Shown here: in pieces, positions 52,948 to 62,240 of the stretch
How the letters are laid out: every line of letters begins with the position of its first letter
How positions within the stretch are numbered: the stretch's first letter is position 1
Assembly (NCBI GenBank): GCA_030429235.1
Contig: JAUIDB010000005.1
Location: forward strand, 124,001-188,000
Source of the DNA: Thermoanaerobaculia bacterium
Lineage (GTDB): Bacteria > Acidobacteriota > Thermoanaerobaculia > Multivoradales > JAIOJS01
Length of the DNA: 64,000 nucleotides
Direction of reading: 5' to 3'
Notes under the pieces: generated by a model
Database searches by the model: none
Told to the model about the DNA's origin: nothing
The model's input: only the letters and a program-made list of their open reading frames with translations
Made by a program: the position numbers and the translations under genes

Positions 52948-53388
52948 CTAGGATTCCGATGTCGGCTCGGGGTCGTCGGTAGACGATTCACCGATTCGCT
53001 CTCTCAGTACCGCCATCATGCCGTTGAACTCGTTCTCGACCAGGCGCAGGTGCTCGTCGGCCCGGCGGATCTTGAGTTCCCGCTGGAGGTCTCCCTTCCT
53101 CACGTCTTCCAGGGCGCGGTGCACCGCGATCCAGGGACCGGCCAGGCGATGGGTGGTAAACACCGCCAGGCCACCGAGAGCCAGCAGGATGAGCGTGGTT
53201 TGGAAGGCGAGCATTCCCAGGAATCGGGTCTCGTCGGCGACTCCGCGGTCGATGAAGATCACATAGGTGCTGATGCTCGCCACCAGGACCGAAACGGCGG
53301 TCACCAGGAACCAGAGGCCTGCGAAGCGGCCAATGAAGGGCACTGTGTGTCTGATGCCGCTGCCGCGGCGAAATCTCGGTTGCGCCAT
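52948..53388 (-). CDS. Two-TM HAMP-domain protein without an output domain
   Basis: A 146-residue membrane protein. Two membrane segments, about 24-46 and 57-78, are separated by a short external loop of ten residues. A HAMP-like linker follows (HRLAGPWIAVHRALEDVRKGDL then LKIRRADEHLRLVENEFNGMMAVL), after which the protein ends in an acidic tail. There is no histidine kinase, cyclase or chemotaxis output domain. It could pair with another protein through HAMP coiled coils. GGAGG lies 7 nt before ATG 53388. It is 29 nt downstream of the next gene on the same strand. Confidence 0.78.
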   Translation of the reverse strand: MAQPRFRRGSGIRHTVPFIGRFAGLWFLVTAVSVLVASISTYVIFIDRGVADETRFLGMLAFQTTLILLALGGLAVFTTHRLAGPWIAVHRALEDVRKGDLQRELKIRRADEHLRLVENEFNGMMAVLRERIGESSTDDPEPTSES

Positions 53389-53417
53389 CGCCTGTCCTCC
53401 GTGCCGTATCGGATCCG

Positions 53418-54098
53418 TCAATCGTCGATCGGATCTCCTTTTTCGTAGAGTCTAGCAAAGCCCTTCTTGGCGATCTCTTCGGCCAACTCGGCGGTCCAGT
53501 TGACGAACTTGCTATCAGTGGTCGACCAGGTGGAGCCGCTGACGACCCGATGGTGCAGGGCCACGAGCAGTTCACCAGTGGTTTTGTCGGTGAACTTCAG
53601 GTCGATGGTGGTGTTGCCCGAGCCGGCTCCGAAGCCGACGAACACTTTGGCCGCCGTGCTCCCGGTGGACGAGTCCACGATCCGCCCCGCGACCTCGATG
53701 TCGCCGCCGTCGAGCGAAACCTCGGCCTGCTGCCACTCCTGGCCGAACACATCGGCGAACAGGGTCGCCATGTCGCGGTTCATCTGGTTGGCGAGTCGGC
53801 GGTCCTTGGCGTCGCGGTCTTCGGGGATCTCCGGCGCCGGCCACTCCGTCACGTGAAAGCTCTTGCCGTCGATGGCAAATCCCTCGCGGACCCAGAGATA
53901 GTCGATGTCGTCCGTCTCGCGAAACACCAGCGGTTGCTCGGAGAACCAGCTCACGACGAGGAGTCCATCGTCGAGGGTACCGGAGACGGCTCGATCTCCC
54001 TTCTTGTCCTTCTTCTTCTTGGCAGTGGCCTCCCCAGCGGTCAGCACGACGAGCAAACCGAGGACGAGGCAGAACAGTGGGCGGGGATTCTTGTACAT
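53418..54098 (-). CDS. Secreted protein of unknown function (DUF4410-like)
   Basis: A 226-residue protein. The signal peptide (RPLFCLVLGLLVVLTAGEATA) is followed by a Lys-rich stretch (KKKKDKKGD). The mature domain has SLDGGDIEVAGRIVDSSTGS and AAKVFVGFGAGSGNTTIDLKFTDKTTGELLVALHHRVVSGS. The GFGAG-x-D-x-K…D…G-x-L pattern resembles DUF4410-type envelope lipoproteins, but no lipobox Cys at the cleavage site is evident. It precedes the HAMP protein on the same strand by 29 nt. Divergent from the sirtuin gene. Confidence 0.78.
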   Translation of the reverse strand: MYKNPRPLFCLVLGLLVVLTAGEATAKKKKDKKGDRAVSGTLDDGLLVVSWFSEQPLVFRETDDIDYLWVREGFAIDGKSFHVTEWPAPEIPEDRDAKDRRLANQMNRDMATLFADVFGQEWQQAEVSLDGGDIEVAGRIVDSSTGSTAAKVFVGFGAGSGNTTIDLKFTDKTTGELLVALHHRVVSGSTWSTTDSKFVNWTAELAEEIAKKGFARLYEKGDPIDD

Positions 54099-54140
54099 GA
54101 GTGGCCTCCAACGGGGGTCTTGAGTGAACGGAGGCGTAGT

Positions 54141-55004
54141 ATGGCATCGGACCGAGGGGTCGGATCAAGTACCACGATAGGATTCCGCTCGATGGTAGAC
54201 GAGGTTCGAGAACTGGCGGCCGCACTCGATGCGGTGGACGGCGGGATGCTGGTGGTGGTGACGGGAGCGGGGGTCTCCGTGGCATCGGGAGTGCCTACCT
54301 TTCGTGGTACCGATCCGGGGGCTATCTGGAAGCGCGACCTCACCGAGTTGGCCACGCGGTCCTTCTTCGAGCGGGATCCGGTGGCCTCGTGGACCTGGTA
54401 CCTGGCTCGGTTCGACGGCATCCTCGCCGGCGAACCCAACGCTGCCCATCGGGCTCTGGTCGACCTCGAGGTCTGGCAGAGAGATCGGGGTGGGGACTTC
54501 CTACTGGTGACACAGAACATCGACCCCTACCATGAACGGGCCGGGAGTCGAGAGTTGATCAAGGTGCACGGGTCGGCCGACCGTGTCCGCTGTTCCACGA
54601 CGGGCTGTACCTACGGGGCTCCGAGCGGGTCGCTGCCGCGCGACGAGATCGATCTGTCGACCTTTCGGCGAGAACCGAGCCGCGCCAACCTTCCGCGCTG
54701 TTCGGAGTGTGCAGGCTGGTTGCGGCAGCACGTGCTGTGGTTCGACGAGTACTACAACGAGCACCGAGACTACGGGTGGGATCGGGTGCAGGCCGCCGCG
54801 GCGGGCGCCGACCTGCTGCTCTTCGTCGGTACCTCGTTCTCGGTGGGGGTGACCGAGCTCTTCCGTCAGGCAGCACAGCTCCGTCGAGTTCCCTGCTTCA
54901 GTATCGATCCGGGGGCCGAAGCGGCCCGGGGGCCCGGCCTAACGACTCTGGCCCATCCGGCCGAGGACCTGCTTCCGTCGGTGCTCGAGGCTCTGTCGAG
55001 GTAG
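54141..55004 (+). CDS. SIR2-family NAD-dependent deacylase
   Basis: A 287-residue sirtuin. NAD-binding GAGVSVASGVPTFRG starts at 42, TQNID is at ~120, the catalytic H143 lies in KVHGSADRVRC, and the zinc ligands are C151, C156, C187 and C190. The spacing C-x4-C of the first pair is wider than the usual C-x2-C, which may still bind zinc. GTSFSVGVTELF is the second NAD-binding region. It removes acyl groups from protein lysines. ATG 54141 has GGAGG at 6 nt; ATG 54192 in the same frame is an alternative. Confidence 0.88.
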   Translation: MASDRGVGSSTTIGFRSMVDEVRELAAALDAVDGGMLVVVTGAGVSVASGVPTFRGTDPGAIWKRDLTELATRSFFERDPVASWTWYLARFDGILAGEPNAAHRALVDLEVWQRDRGGDFLLVTQNIDPYHERAGSRELIKVHGSADRVRCSTTGCTYGAPSGSLPRDEIDLSTFRREPSRANLPRCSECAGWLRQHVLWFDEYYNEHRDYGWDRVQAAAAGADLLLFVGTSFSVGVTELFRQAAQLRRVPCFSIDPGAEAARGPGLTTLAHPAEDLLPSVLEALSR

Positions 55005-55015
55005 ACGAGTACGCT

Positions 55016-58000
55016 TCACTCGACGCGACGCGTGAGCCATTCGCGCCGATAGCGGTCGAGTTCCGGCGTTCGGGGAAACGACTCGCCAGCGGCGTAGGGG
55101 TAGCTCGTCATGGCCCGGAAGGGGAGCGGTTCGACCTGCCGCCCCTCACCAGTGTTGCGGTCGGCATCTTTGTCCCAACCCTGGCTCTCCAGGAAGAGGG
55201 TGCGCTGCCAACCGGGGCGCAGGGGCGGCAGGTCGGTGGCGGCGAAGTGGACCGTCATCTCGTCCCCGGCGGCAAGGATGACGGAGCGATCGTCTGCGCC
55301 GGCCAGCAGTTGGGTCACGTCGCCGAAACGTGTGTAATGCCCGGGGAAGGGAAGCCAGGGGCTACGGGGCTGAAGCTCGGCGTAGTCGTAGTGGTGGGGT
55401 CCATTGGGGGCCAGACGAGTCAACTGCGAGAAACCGCGGTGGTGCAGATCGGCGAGGCTCGGCTCGAGACGGGCCTGGACGATGGCCGCCGCATCGTCGG
55501 GCTCGTCGGTCCAAGCGATCCGGTCCCAGCCCAACCAGAGCGAGGTCACGATGCGCAGTCGCCGAGCGTGGGGCGGAAGCGCCGGCGTATCCACGATCAT
55601 CGTCTTGGTCTTACCGGCTGGGAAGGCCAGTTCCGGCATCAAGACCTGCCAGCCGTCGGTGGTCTCGACCTCGAGGCGCGGGGCTACGGTGGTGAAGCCC
55701 GCCTGCTCCATGGCGAGGTTTAGACTGGCGTCGGAGGGGAAGATCCAGCCATCGAGATGGAGGCGGATCGGAACCGCCGGCGCGGCTCCGAGGTCGAAGG
55801 TGAAGGTCCAAGCGTTCGGCGCCCGACCCTGGTACCGGCTGCGCTCGAAACCGTCGGCATAAACCTCGTCTCTTCGCCGGACGCGATCCGTGACGTCGAG
55901 CCCTCTGGCGTCCCAGGCTGCGGCCACCGGGCGGACGGCGCGGCTGGCGTGGACTCTCTCCGGCATCTCGACTCCGGGCAAGATCTTCAAGTTCGAGGCG
56001 ACCTCGACTCCCTCCGGGTGGTCGACGACCCACAGACGCACCTGATCAAAAAACGCCGCTTCCCAGAGCTCTTCGGTGATCTGGAGCACGTAGTCGCCAT
56101 CGCGCGGCGCGGCTCCCACGACCTCCACCAATTCTCCCGGGTCGGCCCCAGCGAAAACACCCTCGGCCACGGGAAGGCCGATTGGCGCGCCCCACAGGAG
56201 ATCGGTCACGAAGGCGAACTCGTCGCCGTTCCAGGTGTAGAGGAAGGGACACGAACCCTTCAAGAGCTGCTCCTCGACCACCGCCTGGTTGCCCGCCACG
56301 CCGAGTCGGTTTTGCGGTACGCCGTTGGTCCAGACCACCCGCAGGTCGGCGGACCTCACCCGTCCCAACCCGAGATGCGTGGTCTCGCCCTGGGCTTCGC
56401 GGTACTGGTAGGCACCGCCGCGTCGTAGCTCGATCAGGGACCCGAGGCCGAAGACGTTGTTCTTGCTGTTGCCCTTGACCAGACCGGTGAGCCGTAGATC
56501 GAGCCAGCCGTTCTCGTTGCCCCCGATGTTCTCGAACCGGGTCAGGCCCTCGGGGCCGGCCACCAGCAGGTCGAGGTCACCGTCCTGGTCCAGGTCGCCA
56601 GCGACGAGATCCAACCCTGGAAGGTTCTCGAGGGTTTGTTCCTCGAAGCCACCATCGGGTTGCTGTTGATGGAGGAACACCCCGTCGGGACCCGTCAGCG
56701 CCAGGTCGAGCCGGCCATCGTTGTCGGCATCGAGGAGTTGGACCTCGGCGAATTCGGTGTGGACGGCGGTGGTAGGACGCACCACTTCGAAGGTCTGCCC
56801 GACGAGCGACAGGTGGGCGACACCGCGGCCGGCAAGCACGAGATCGGGTCGGCCGTCGTGATCGAGGTCGCCACTGGCCAGCGAGGCCACCGACTCGAGC
56901 GGGCTCTCCGTGGGGTGGGCGGCAAACTGGCCCTGCCGGAGGTTCTCGAGGAAGTAGAGGGCATCGGCCTGGACGGCGAGATCGAGATCGCCGTCGCGGT
57001 CGAAGTCCGCTACGGCCAGGCCGGTCGCGGGGCCCAGGCCTTCGGGGAGAGCCCGAGCGGCGACCGGCTGCAGCGTGTCCGCCAGCAGGTTGCGCCAGAG
57101 CTGCAGTCCACCAGGGGCCGCGACCGCGAGGTCCAGATCACCCTCGATGTCGTAGTCGAGGGCTACCGCCTGAGTCCCGGAAGTGTCGGCGGGTAGCCAG
57201 GTCGTGGGGACGAACTCGCCGTTCCCCGTGCCGCGAAAGGCACGCACCAGCGGACCGAGGGCGACGAGGTCCCACAGACCGTCGTTGTCGAGGTCGACGG
57301 TCAGGACGTCGGTCGTACCCGGCGCTGGGTAGGAGGCGCCTCGCGTCCAATCCGAGGCGGCGGTCCGAATCATCAGCTGACTCGGACTTCCACCGACAAC
57401 AGCGAGGTCGGCGCGCTGGTCACCGTCGAAATCGGCGGAAGCGATCGCCACCACTTCGCGACTCGCCAACGAGGAAGCGGTCCACTCGAGGGCGAGGCTG
57501 GGTCCGAACTCCGACGACGCCGGTTCCTGGGCGAAGCGCCACACGGGCAGTCCCTGAATACCGGTGTTGAGCTCGCGCAGACCCTGCTGGTACATCGGGG
57601 TGATCTTGAGCACGTTTTCGAGTCGTGCGGCGGGCACCCGAGCGGCGCTCGTATCCTGCTCTGCGGACAGCACCTCCAGCAGCTTCTCGGCGGCAGCCGT
57701 CGCCATGTCGGGGCCTTGCCAGGCCAGTTCCTCGACCCGGAGAAAGGTGGTCGAGGCGGTTTCTCGGTCGCCGATGTCGATGGCCATCCGACCCCGATGC
57801 AGCAGCAGCACCAGATTCTCTGGACGGAGCTCGACCAGGCGCTTCAAGGCCCAGCTGGCGGCGGCCACCGCTTCGTCTCCTTCGAGCTGGGTCGCGAGTC
57901 GATGGAGCGAATAGAGGGCCTCGAGGTTGTCGGGTTGGCGTTCGACGGCGGCCCGGTAGGCGCGGAGCGCAGGTTCGCGTCGACCGGTCCACTGGAGGAT

Positions 58001-58357
58001 GTCTCCCTTGATGTGGAGGAGATCCGATCGCTCTGGAGATAGCTCGAGGGCGCGATCGATGGTGGCCACGGCCATCGTGTTCTGCTGTTCCCGCAACGCC
58101 GCGATCGCCAGGTTGGCCCAGGGTAGCGGGTCCTCAGGAACCCGATCCGCCAGCTTGCGAAAGGTCTCGAGCGCCTGACCTGCTTCCTCGTTTTCGAGCT
58201 GAGCCAGCCCCTGGTCGCGGAGCTGCAGCACCTCGGAAGGGTAGGGCGGCCCCTGGCTGGCGATGGCAGGGCCAGAGGCGAGTATCAGAAGCAGGGCGAG
58301 AATCAGAAGCAGAGCGAGGGTGGAGATACGAGGTGAGGCGGTCGAGGGCCGGTTCAT
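55016..58357 (-). CDS. Large secreted TPR / FG-GAP (VCBS) / CRTAC1-like protein
   Basis: An 1113-residue protein. A signal peptide (TLALLLILALLLILASGPAIA) is followed by TPR repeats at ~40-250. Seven FG-GAP/VCBS-type calcium-binding repeats (DxDxDG patterns such as DFDGDQRADLAVV, DLDNDGLWDLVAL, DFDRDGDLDLAVQ, DADNDGRLDLALT, DLDQDGDLDLLVA) cover ~300-640 and should form a propeller. The next part has an ASPIC/UnbV-like segment (NGWLDLRLTGLVKGNSKNNVFG; GLGRVRSADLRVVWTNGVPQNR). The C-terminal ~400 residues (SCPFLYTWNGDEFAFVTDLLWG…) are typical of CRTAC-family proteins. It is probably a surface or periplasmic protein; function unknown. Convergent with the sirtuin gene (11 nt). Confidence 0.86.
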   Translation of the reverse strand: MNRPSTASPRISTLALLLILALLLILASGPAIASQGPPYPSEVLQLRDQGLAQLENEEAGQALETFRKLADRVPEDPLPWANLAIAALREQQNTMAVATIDRALELSPERSDLLHIKGDILQWTGRREPALRAYRAAVERQPDNLEALYSLHRLATQLEGDEAVAAASWALKRLVELRPENLVLLLHRGRMAIDIGDRETASTTFLRVEELAWQGPDMATAAAEKLLEVLSAEQDTSAARVPAARLENVLKITPMYQQGLRELNTGIQGLPVWRFAQEPASSEFGPSLALEWTASSLASREVVAIASADFDGDQRADLAVVGGSPSQLMIRTAASDWTRGASYPAPGTTDVLTVDLDNDGLWDLVALGPLVRAFRGTGNGEFVPTTWLPADTSGTQAVALDYDIEGDLDLAVAAPGGLQLWRNLLADTLQPVAARALPEGLGPATGLAVADFDRDGDLDLAVQADALYFLENLRQGQFAAHPTESPLESVASLASGDLDHDGRPDLVLAGRGVAHLSLVGQTFEVVRPTTAVHTEFAEVQLLDADNDGRLDLALTGPDGVFLHQQQPDGGFEEQTLENLPGLDLVAGDLDQDGDLDLLVAGPEGLTRFENIGGNENGWLDLRLTGLVKGNSKNNVFGLGSLIELRRGGAYQYREAQGETTHLGLGRVRSADLRVVWTNGVPQNRLGVAGNQAVVEEQLLKGSCPFLYTWNGDEFAFVTDLLWGAPIGLPVAEGVFAGADPGELVEVVGAAPRDGDYVLQITEELWEAAFFDQVRLWVVDHPEGVEVASNLKILPGVEMPERVHASRAVRPVAAAWDARGLDVTDRVRRRDEVYADGFERSRYQGRAPNAWTFTFDLGAAPAVPIRLHLDGWIFPSDASLNLAMEQAGFTTVAPRLEVETTDGWQVLMPELAFPAGKTKTMIVDTPALPPHARRLRIVTSLWLGWDRIAWTDEPDDAAAIVQARLEPSLADLHHRGFSQLTRLAPNGPHHYDYAELQPRSPWLPFPGHYTRFGDVTQLLAGADDRSVILAAGDEMTVHFAATDLPPLRPGWQRTLFLESQGWDKDADRNTGEGRQVEPLPFRAMTSYPYAAGESFPRTPELDRYRREWLTRRVE

Positions 58358-58453
58358 GGGCGAATTGTAGCGACTGTGGAGGATCTCGAACCGAGGTCCT
58401 GGTGACCTCGAGCTGCGACATCGTCATAATGTCCGATCTCGATCGAGGGCCTC

Positions 58454-59812
58454 ATGCAGCAACAGCAATCCGTCTCATCACACTTCCGTCGCCTGGTTCA
58501 GCTCGCCGTCCCCGTGGTCGCGGCGCAGTTGGCGGCGATGTTCCTGATGGTGGTCGACCTTCTGATGCTAGGGCGCGTCGGGGTCGATGCCCTGGGGGCT
58601 GCTTCCCTGGGACGCGTCTGGGTACTGGGAACGTTGGTCTTCGGCATGGGTCTGCTGTTCGGGCTCGACCCGATCGCCAGTCAAGCCTGGGGAGCGGGAG
58701 ACCGACGGGCCATGCGGCAGGTACTCGGGAGTGGTCTGGTGCTGGCCGGGCTCATCAGTGCTCCGATCGCCGCACTCTGGCTGGCTACCGGCCCGATCCT
58801 TCACGTCTTCGGTCAGGAGGCCCACCTCACCGAGCAGGCGACGATCTACGTCTGGACTCAGATTCCCGGACTGGCGCCCTTCCTCGGCTTCATCGTGCTC
58901 AAGCAGTACCTGCAGGCGCAGGGACGCGTGCTGCCCGCCATGTGGGTCACGTTGGTGGCCAATCTCTTCAACGCCTTGATCAACTGGGTTCTGATCTTCG
59001 GCCACCTGGGTCTTCCGCCGCTGGGAGTTCTGGGAGCGGGGATCGCGACCAGTCTGACCCACTTTCTCCTCTTCTTCGCCCTCTTCTGGTGGATGCGGCG
59101 AGGAGCGCGGCTGCGGCTCGGCGCTCTCCTACGGCGCGGCGCCCAGAGGGTGGGGTTGTTGGCGATCTGTCGCTTCGGGTATCCGGTCGCCCTGCAGCTG
59201 GGCTTGGAGATGTGGACCTTCCAGATCGCCACACTCTGGTCGGGGCTTCTGGGCGACGTTCCCTTGGCGGCGCACACCGTCGCCATCACCCTGGCCTCGA
59301 TCACCTTCCAGATTCCGCTGGGGGTGTCGATCGCTTCGGTGACTCGCGTCGGCAACCTGCTGGGGGCGGGCGAGTCCTCGGATGCTCAGCGAGCGGCCTG
59401 GGTGGCTCTGGGAACGGGGGCCGGAATCATGGGCTTCTCGGCCCTGCTCTTCTGGTTTGGACGCAACCATCTACCGCGTCTCTACACCGCCGACCCCGCG
59501 GTGATCTTGGCCGCGGCCGCGATCCTTCCCGTCGCCGCGGCCTTTCAGATCGTCGATGGCATCCAGGTCGTGGGGGGAGGAATCCTGCGGGGGATGGGTC
59601 AGACCAAGCCGGCCGCGGCCTTCAATCTCGTCGGCTATTACGGGCTCGCATTGCCGCTGGCCTGGTGGCTCTGCTTCCGCCAGGACATGGGACTGCCCGG
59701 CATCTGGTGGGGCCTCAGTCTCGGTCTGGCCACCGTGGCCTTCTGTATGGTGCTGTGGATCCGATCCTTCGGTCCGGCCCGGGCAACGAGGGTCGACTTC
59801 CTGGGGGGCTAG
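58454..59812 (+). CDS. MATE-family efflux pump
   Basis: A 452-residue protein with twelve predicted membrane segments in two homologous halves. Family landmarks: LVQLAVPVVAAQLAAMFLMVVDLLMLGRVG at the start, GMGLLFGLDPIASQAWGAGD, AHTVAITLASITFQIPLGVSIASVTRVGNLLGAG. It exports drugs or metabolites in exchange for Na+ or H+. Length and topology are normal. It is divergent from the large TPR/FG-GAP gene, with a 96-nt gap that should hold both promoters. The substrate is unknown. Confidence 0.93.
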   Translation: MQQQQSVSSHFRRLVQLAVPVVAAQLAAMFLMVVDLLMLGRVGVDALGAASLGRVWVLGTLVFGMGLLFGLDPIASQAWGAGDRRAMRQVLGSGLVLAGLISAPIAALWLATGPILHVFGQEAHLTEQATIYVWTQIPGLAPFLGFIVLKQYLQAQGRVLPAMWVTLVANLFNALINWVLIFGHLGLPPLGVLGAGIATSLTHFLLFFALFWWMRRGARLRLGALLRRGAQRVGLLAICRFGYPVALQLGLEMWTFQIATLWSGLLGDVPLAAHTVAITLASITFQIPLGVSIASVTRVGNLLGAGESSDAQRAAWVALGTGAGIMGFSALLFWFGRNHLPRLYTADPAVILAAAAILPVAAAFQIVDGIQVVGGGILRGMGQTKPAAAFNLVGYYGLALPLAWWLCFRQDMGLPGIWWGLSLGLATVAFCMVLWIRSFGPARATRVDFLGG

Positions 59813-59836
59813 CGCCGCGGACCGAACCCGAGTCGG

Positions 59837-60703
59837 TTAGAGCCGCCACCTTCGGTGACCCCAGAGGTACTGCTCGGGGGCCGATCGGATTTCCGTCTCG
59901 AGGTACCGGTTGAGGACGGAGAGCAGTGCCCGTTGATCCTGCTTTTTGTCGCCACTGCGCTCGAGTTCGATGAGGGGAGAGGTATGCAACTCGAAACGTC
60001 CGGGGCCGACGCGGCGGCAGGCACCGAAACAGAGAGGCTGGCGGGTGACCAGGTGGAGCATGGCGGCGGTCGTGTAGGTGGCGGCAGGTACCCCGAAGAA
60101 CTCCAGCTCGATACCGCCCTGCCGCGCGTGTTGGTCGGTGAGTAGAGCCAGGATCTCACCCGCCTCTAGAACCGCCAGGAAGCGACGGGGATCGGCGGCG
60201 TACTTGGGGATCGGGTGGAATCGGTGCCGCGGCTTGCGTCGTTGCACCAGTTTCTCGACCCAGGGGTTGTTCATCGGACGAGTGATGCCCGCGACCGGCT
60301 TGTAGCGAGACAGCAGCTGGGCCGCCAGCTCCCAGTTTCCGAAGTGGCCCGAGGTCAGGATCAGTCCCTGGTCTGGAGTCTCGAGTACGGCGGCGACGTC
60401 GGGACTGATCTCCACCGCCACCTGCTCCAGCAGTTCCTCCGAGCGCAGCGACTCGATGATGACCAGAGCAAAATGCTGAAAGGAGCGTCGACCGAGGGCT
60501 CGGGCACGCGGACGGTCTGTCTCGATTTGGGCCCGCAGGATGTTCTCGACCGCGACCCGTCGTCGCGATCGGTCGACGAGCCACCAGAGGTCGGCGAGGC
60601 GACAGGCCAGCCAGGTCGCTGCACCGTAGGGCACTCGGTCGAGGACCGCGAGCGACCCTCGCAGTAGGAGGTACTCGAGGGCGTGGCGCAGGCGGAGCAG
60701 CAA
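59837..60703 (-). CDS. LpxL/HtrB-type lipid acyltransferase
   Basis: A 288-residue protein of the lysophospholipid/lipid A acyltransferase family. The catalytic H-x4-[D/E] motif is in ILTSGHFGNWELA (H120, E125), followed by ITRPMNNPWVEKLV and the DQHARQGGIELEFFGVPA region, typical of LpxL/LpxM. It acylates lipid A or a related lipid using acyl-ACP. The start is TTG 60703, immediately after the ACP gene stop; no other start fits. Being the last gene of a fabG-fabF-acp unit, it is likely to use the acyl chains made by these enzymes. Confidence 0.88.
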   Translation of the reverse strand: MLLRLRHALEYLLLRGSLAVLDRVPYGAATWLACRLADLWWLVDRSRRRVAVENILRAQIETDRPRARALGRRSFQHFALVIIESLRSEELLEQVAVEISPDVAAVLETPDQGLILTSGHFGNWELAAQLLSRYKPVAGITRPMNNPWVEKLVQRRKPRHRFHPIPKYAADPRRFLAVLEAGEILALLTDQHARQGGIELEFFGVPAATYTTAAMLHLVTRQPLCFGACRRVGPGRFELHTSPLIELERSGDKKQDQRALLSVLNRYLETEIRSAPEQYLWGHRRWRL

Positions 60704-60952
60704 CTAGTGGGCGCCGCGCTCGACGAGCAGGGCTTCGATCTCGCCTACCGTCTGGATGCTGACGACGTCACTCCCCGAGAGACTGATGCCGAACTCCTGC
60801 TCGATGTCGTAGAGGAGGTCGAGGATCGACAACGAATCGACGCCCAGGGATTCGATCGTCGTCGTGCGATCGACCTGGCTCCAGTCGCGGTCCTCCTCGG
60901 CACTGGCTTCGAGGATGTCGCGCAGTCGCTGCAGTACGGTGGGTTCGCTCAT
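60704..60952 (-). CDS. Acyl carrier protein
   Basis: An 82-residue ACP. The phosphopantetheine site is S40 in SLGVDSLSILDLLYDIEQEFG, and the whole is a standard four-helix ACP. It is not linked to fatty-acid genes such as plsX or fabD and so is a dedicated carrier for the local cassette. It lies 23 nt after the KAS stop. A longer frame is open upstream but the ACP homology begins at this ATG. Confidence 0.93.
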   Translation of the reverse strand: MSEPTVLQRLRDILEASAEEDRDWSQVDRTTTIESLGVDSLSILDLLYDIEQEFGISLSGSDVVSIQTVGEIEALLVERGAH

Positions 60953-60975
60953 AGGGTGGCTCTCTTTCAGGGGAG

Positions 60976-62229
60976 TCAGCTCGAGGTGGCGGCACGGAGG
61001 ACGAGGACTCCGTTGCCTCCACCAAAACCGAAGCTGTTCTTCATGGCAAAGGGTGAGGTCAGGGAGCGCGGTTCGTCGCGTACGAGGCAGAGGTCGCCAC
61101 ACTCCGGATCCGGTCGATCGAGGTTGAGGTTGGGCGGAGCGGTCCCCGCTTCGAGGGCCAGCAGCGCTACGATCGTCTCGAGGGCACCGGAAGCGCCAAG
61201 GGTGTGACCGAAGTACGATTTGCTGGCGATCACCGGTACCTGGGCCGCCGCCCCTCCCAGGACCCGTCGGATCGATTCGCTCTCGCAGGAGTCGTTGGCC
61301 TGGGTGGCCGTTCCGTGGGCACTGATCAATCCGAGTTCGGAGGGTGCCAGAGCGGCGTCGGCGAGGGCTTGCTCCATGGCCAGAGCCTGGCCGTCGGGGC
61401 TCGGTTGGGTACGGTGCGCCGCGTCGGAGGTCTCGCCGTAACCTACGATCTCGCCCCGAATCTGGGCGCCGCGGGCCGTCGCCCGGTCGTGGGCCTCGAG
61501 CACGAGCATGCCGGCACCCTCGCCGAGGATGGTGCCCTGGCGGTCGGCATCGAAGGGACGGATGGCTTGGGCCGGATCTTCGATCGACGACAGCACCCCG
61601 AGGTTGTTCCATACCCCGTAGAAGAACGGGTCGAAGAAGCCGTCGGAGCCCCCGGTGAGAACGACGTCGGCGTAGCCGTCTCGAATCGAACGGAAGGCCA
61701 CTCCGATGGCGTTGGTGGCCGAGGTACAGGCCGAGACCACCATGTAGTTGGGGCCCGTCAGTCGGTATTGAATCGACAGGCCGGAGGAGATGGCGTTGTA
61801 CATACACCGCGGGATGGTGGTCGGCCGGAGCCCTCGCACCCCACGATCGAAGAAGGCAGAGAAGCCGTCGAAGTGGCTCTGGGCCGATCCGACCCCGGTG
61901 CCGAGGACGACGCCCACTTCCTGTGCCTCGTATGGAGGATCGCCATCGATCAGCCCGGCCTCTCGCAGCGCATCGTCGGCGGCGACGACGGCGAGATCGA
62001 GGGCGCGATCGCTCGGACGGCGCTTGAGCTCCTTGAGGCGTTCCCGCACTCCGGCCGAATCGGCCTCTCCGCCGATGCCGACCAAAAAGTCGCTGGTGTC
62101 CAGCTGGGTGAGGGGAGCAATTCCGCCTTCGCCGGCCAGGAGCCGGCGCCACACCGAGGCCTCGTCGAGCCCGATGGCACTGGCGATTCCGAGTCCGGTC
62201 ACCGCGACGCGTCGTCTGGAGTGGTTCAT
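60976..62229 (-). CDS. Beta-ketoacyl-ACP synthase (KAS II/FabF type)
   Basis: A 417-residue ketosynthase. The Cys-His-His triad is C168 (VVSACTSATN), H305 (ISAHGTATQ) and H342 (YFGHTLGASG), with K337 nearby. It elongates acyl-ACP with malonyl-ACP. The cassette ACP and ketoreductase neighbours suggest a dedicated elongation function rather than housekeeping. The frame is open upstream, but family homology begins at ATG 62229, which lies 11 nt after the fabG stop. Confidence 0.94.
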   Translation of the reverse strand: MNHSRRRVAVTGLGIASAIGLDEASVWRRLLAGEGGIAPLTQLDTSDFLVGIGGEADSAGVRERLKELKRRPSDRALDLAVVAADDALREAGLIDGDPPYEAQEVGVVLGTGVGSAQSHFDGFSAFFDRGVRGLRPTTIPRCMYNAISSGLSIQYRLTGPNYMVVSACTSATNAIGVAFRSIRDGYADVVLTGGSDGFFDPFFYGVWNNLGVLSSIEDPAQAIRPFDADRQGTILGEGAGMLVLEAHDRATARGAQIRGEIVGYGETSDAAHRTQPSPDGQALAMEQALADAALAPSELGLISAHGTATQANDSCESESIRRVLGGAAAQVPVIASKSYFGHTLGASGALETIVALLALEAGTAPPNLNLDRPDPECGDLCLVRDEPRSLTSPFAMKNSFGFGGGNGVLVLRAATSS

Positions 62230-62240
62230 CGTCGGTCTCA

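Noticed and set aside
58333-59913. 526-residue plus-strand protein overlapping the MATE pump
   Set aside because: It is an alternate frame of the MATE gene, Arg/Ser/Gly-rich and non-family.
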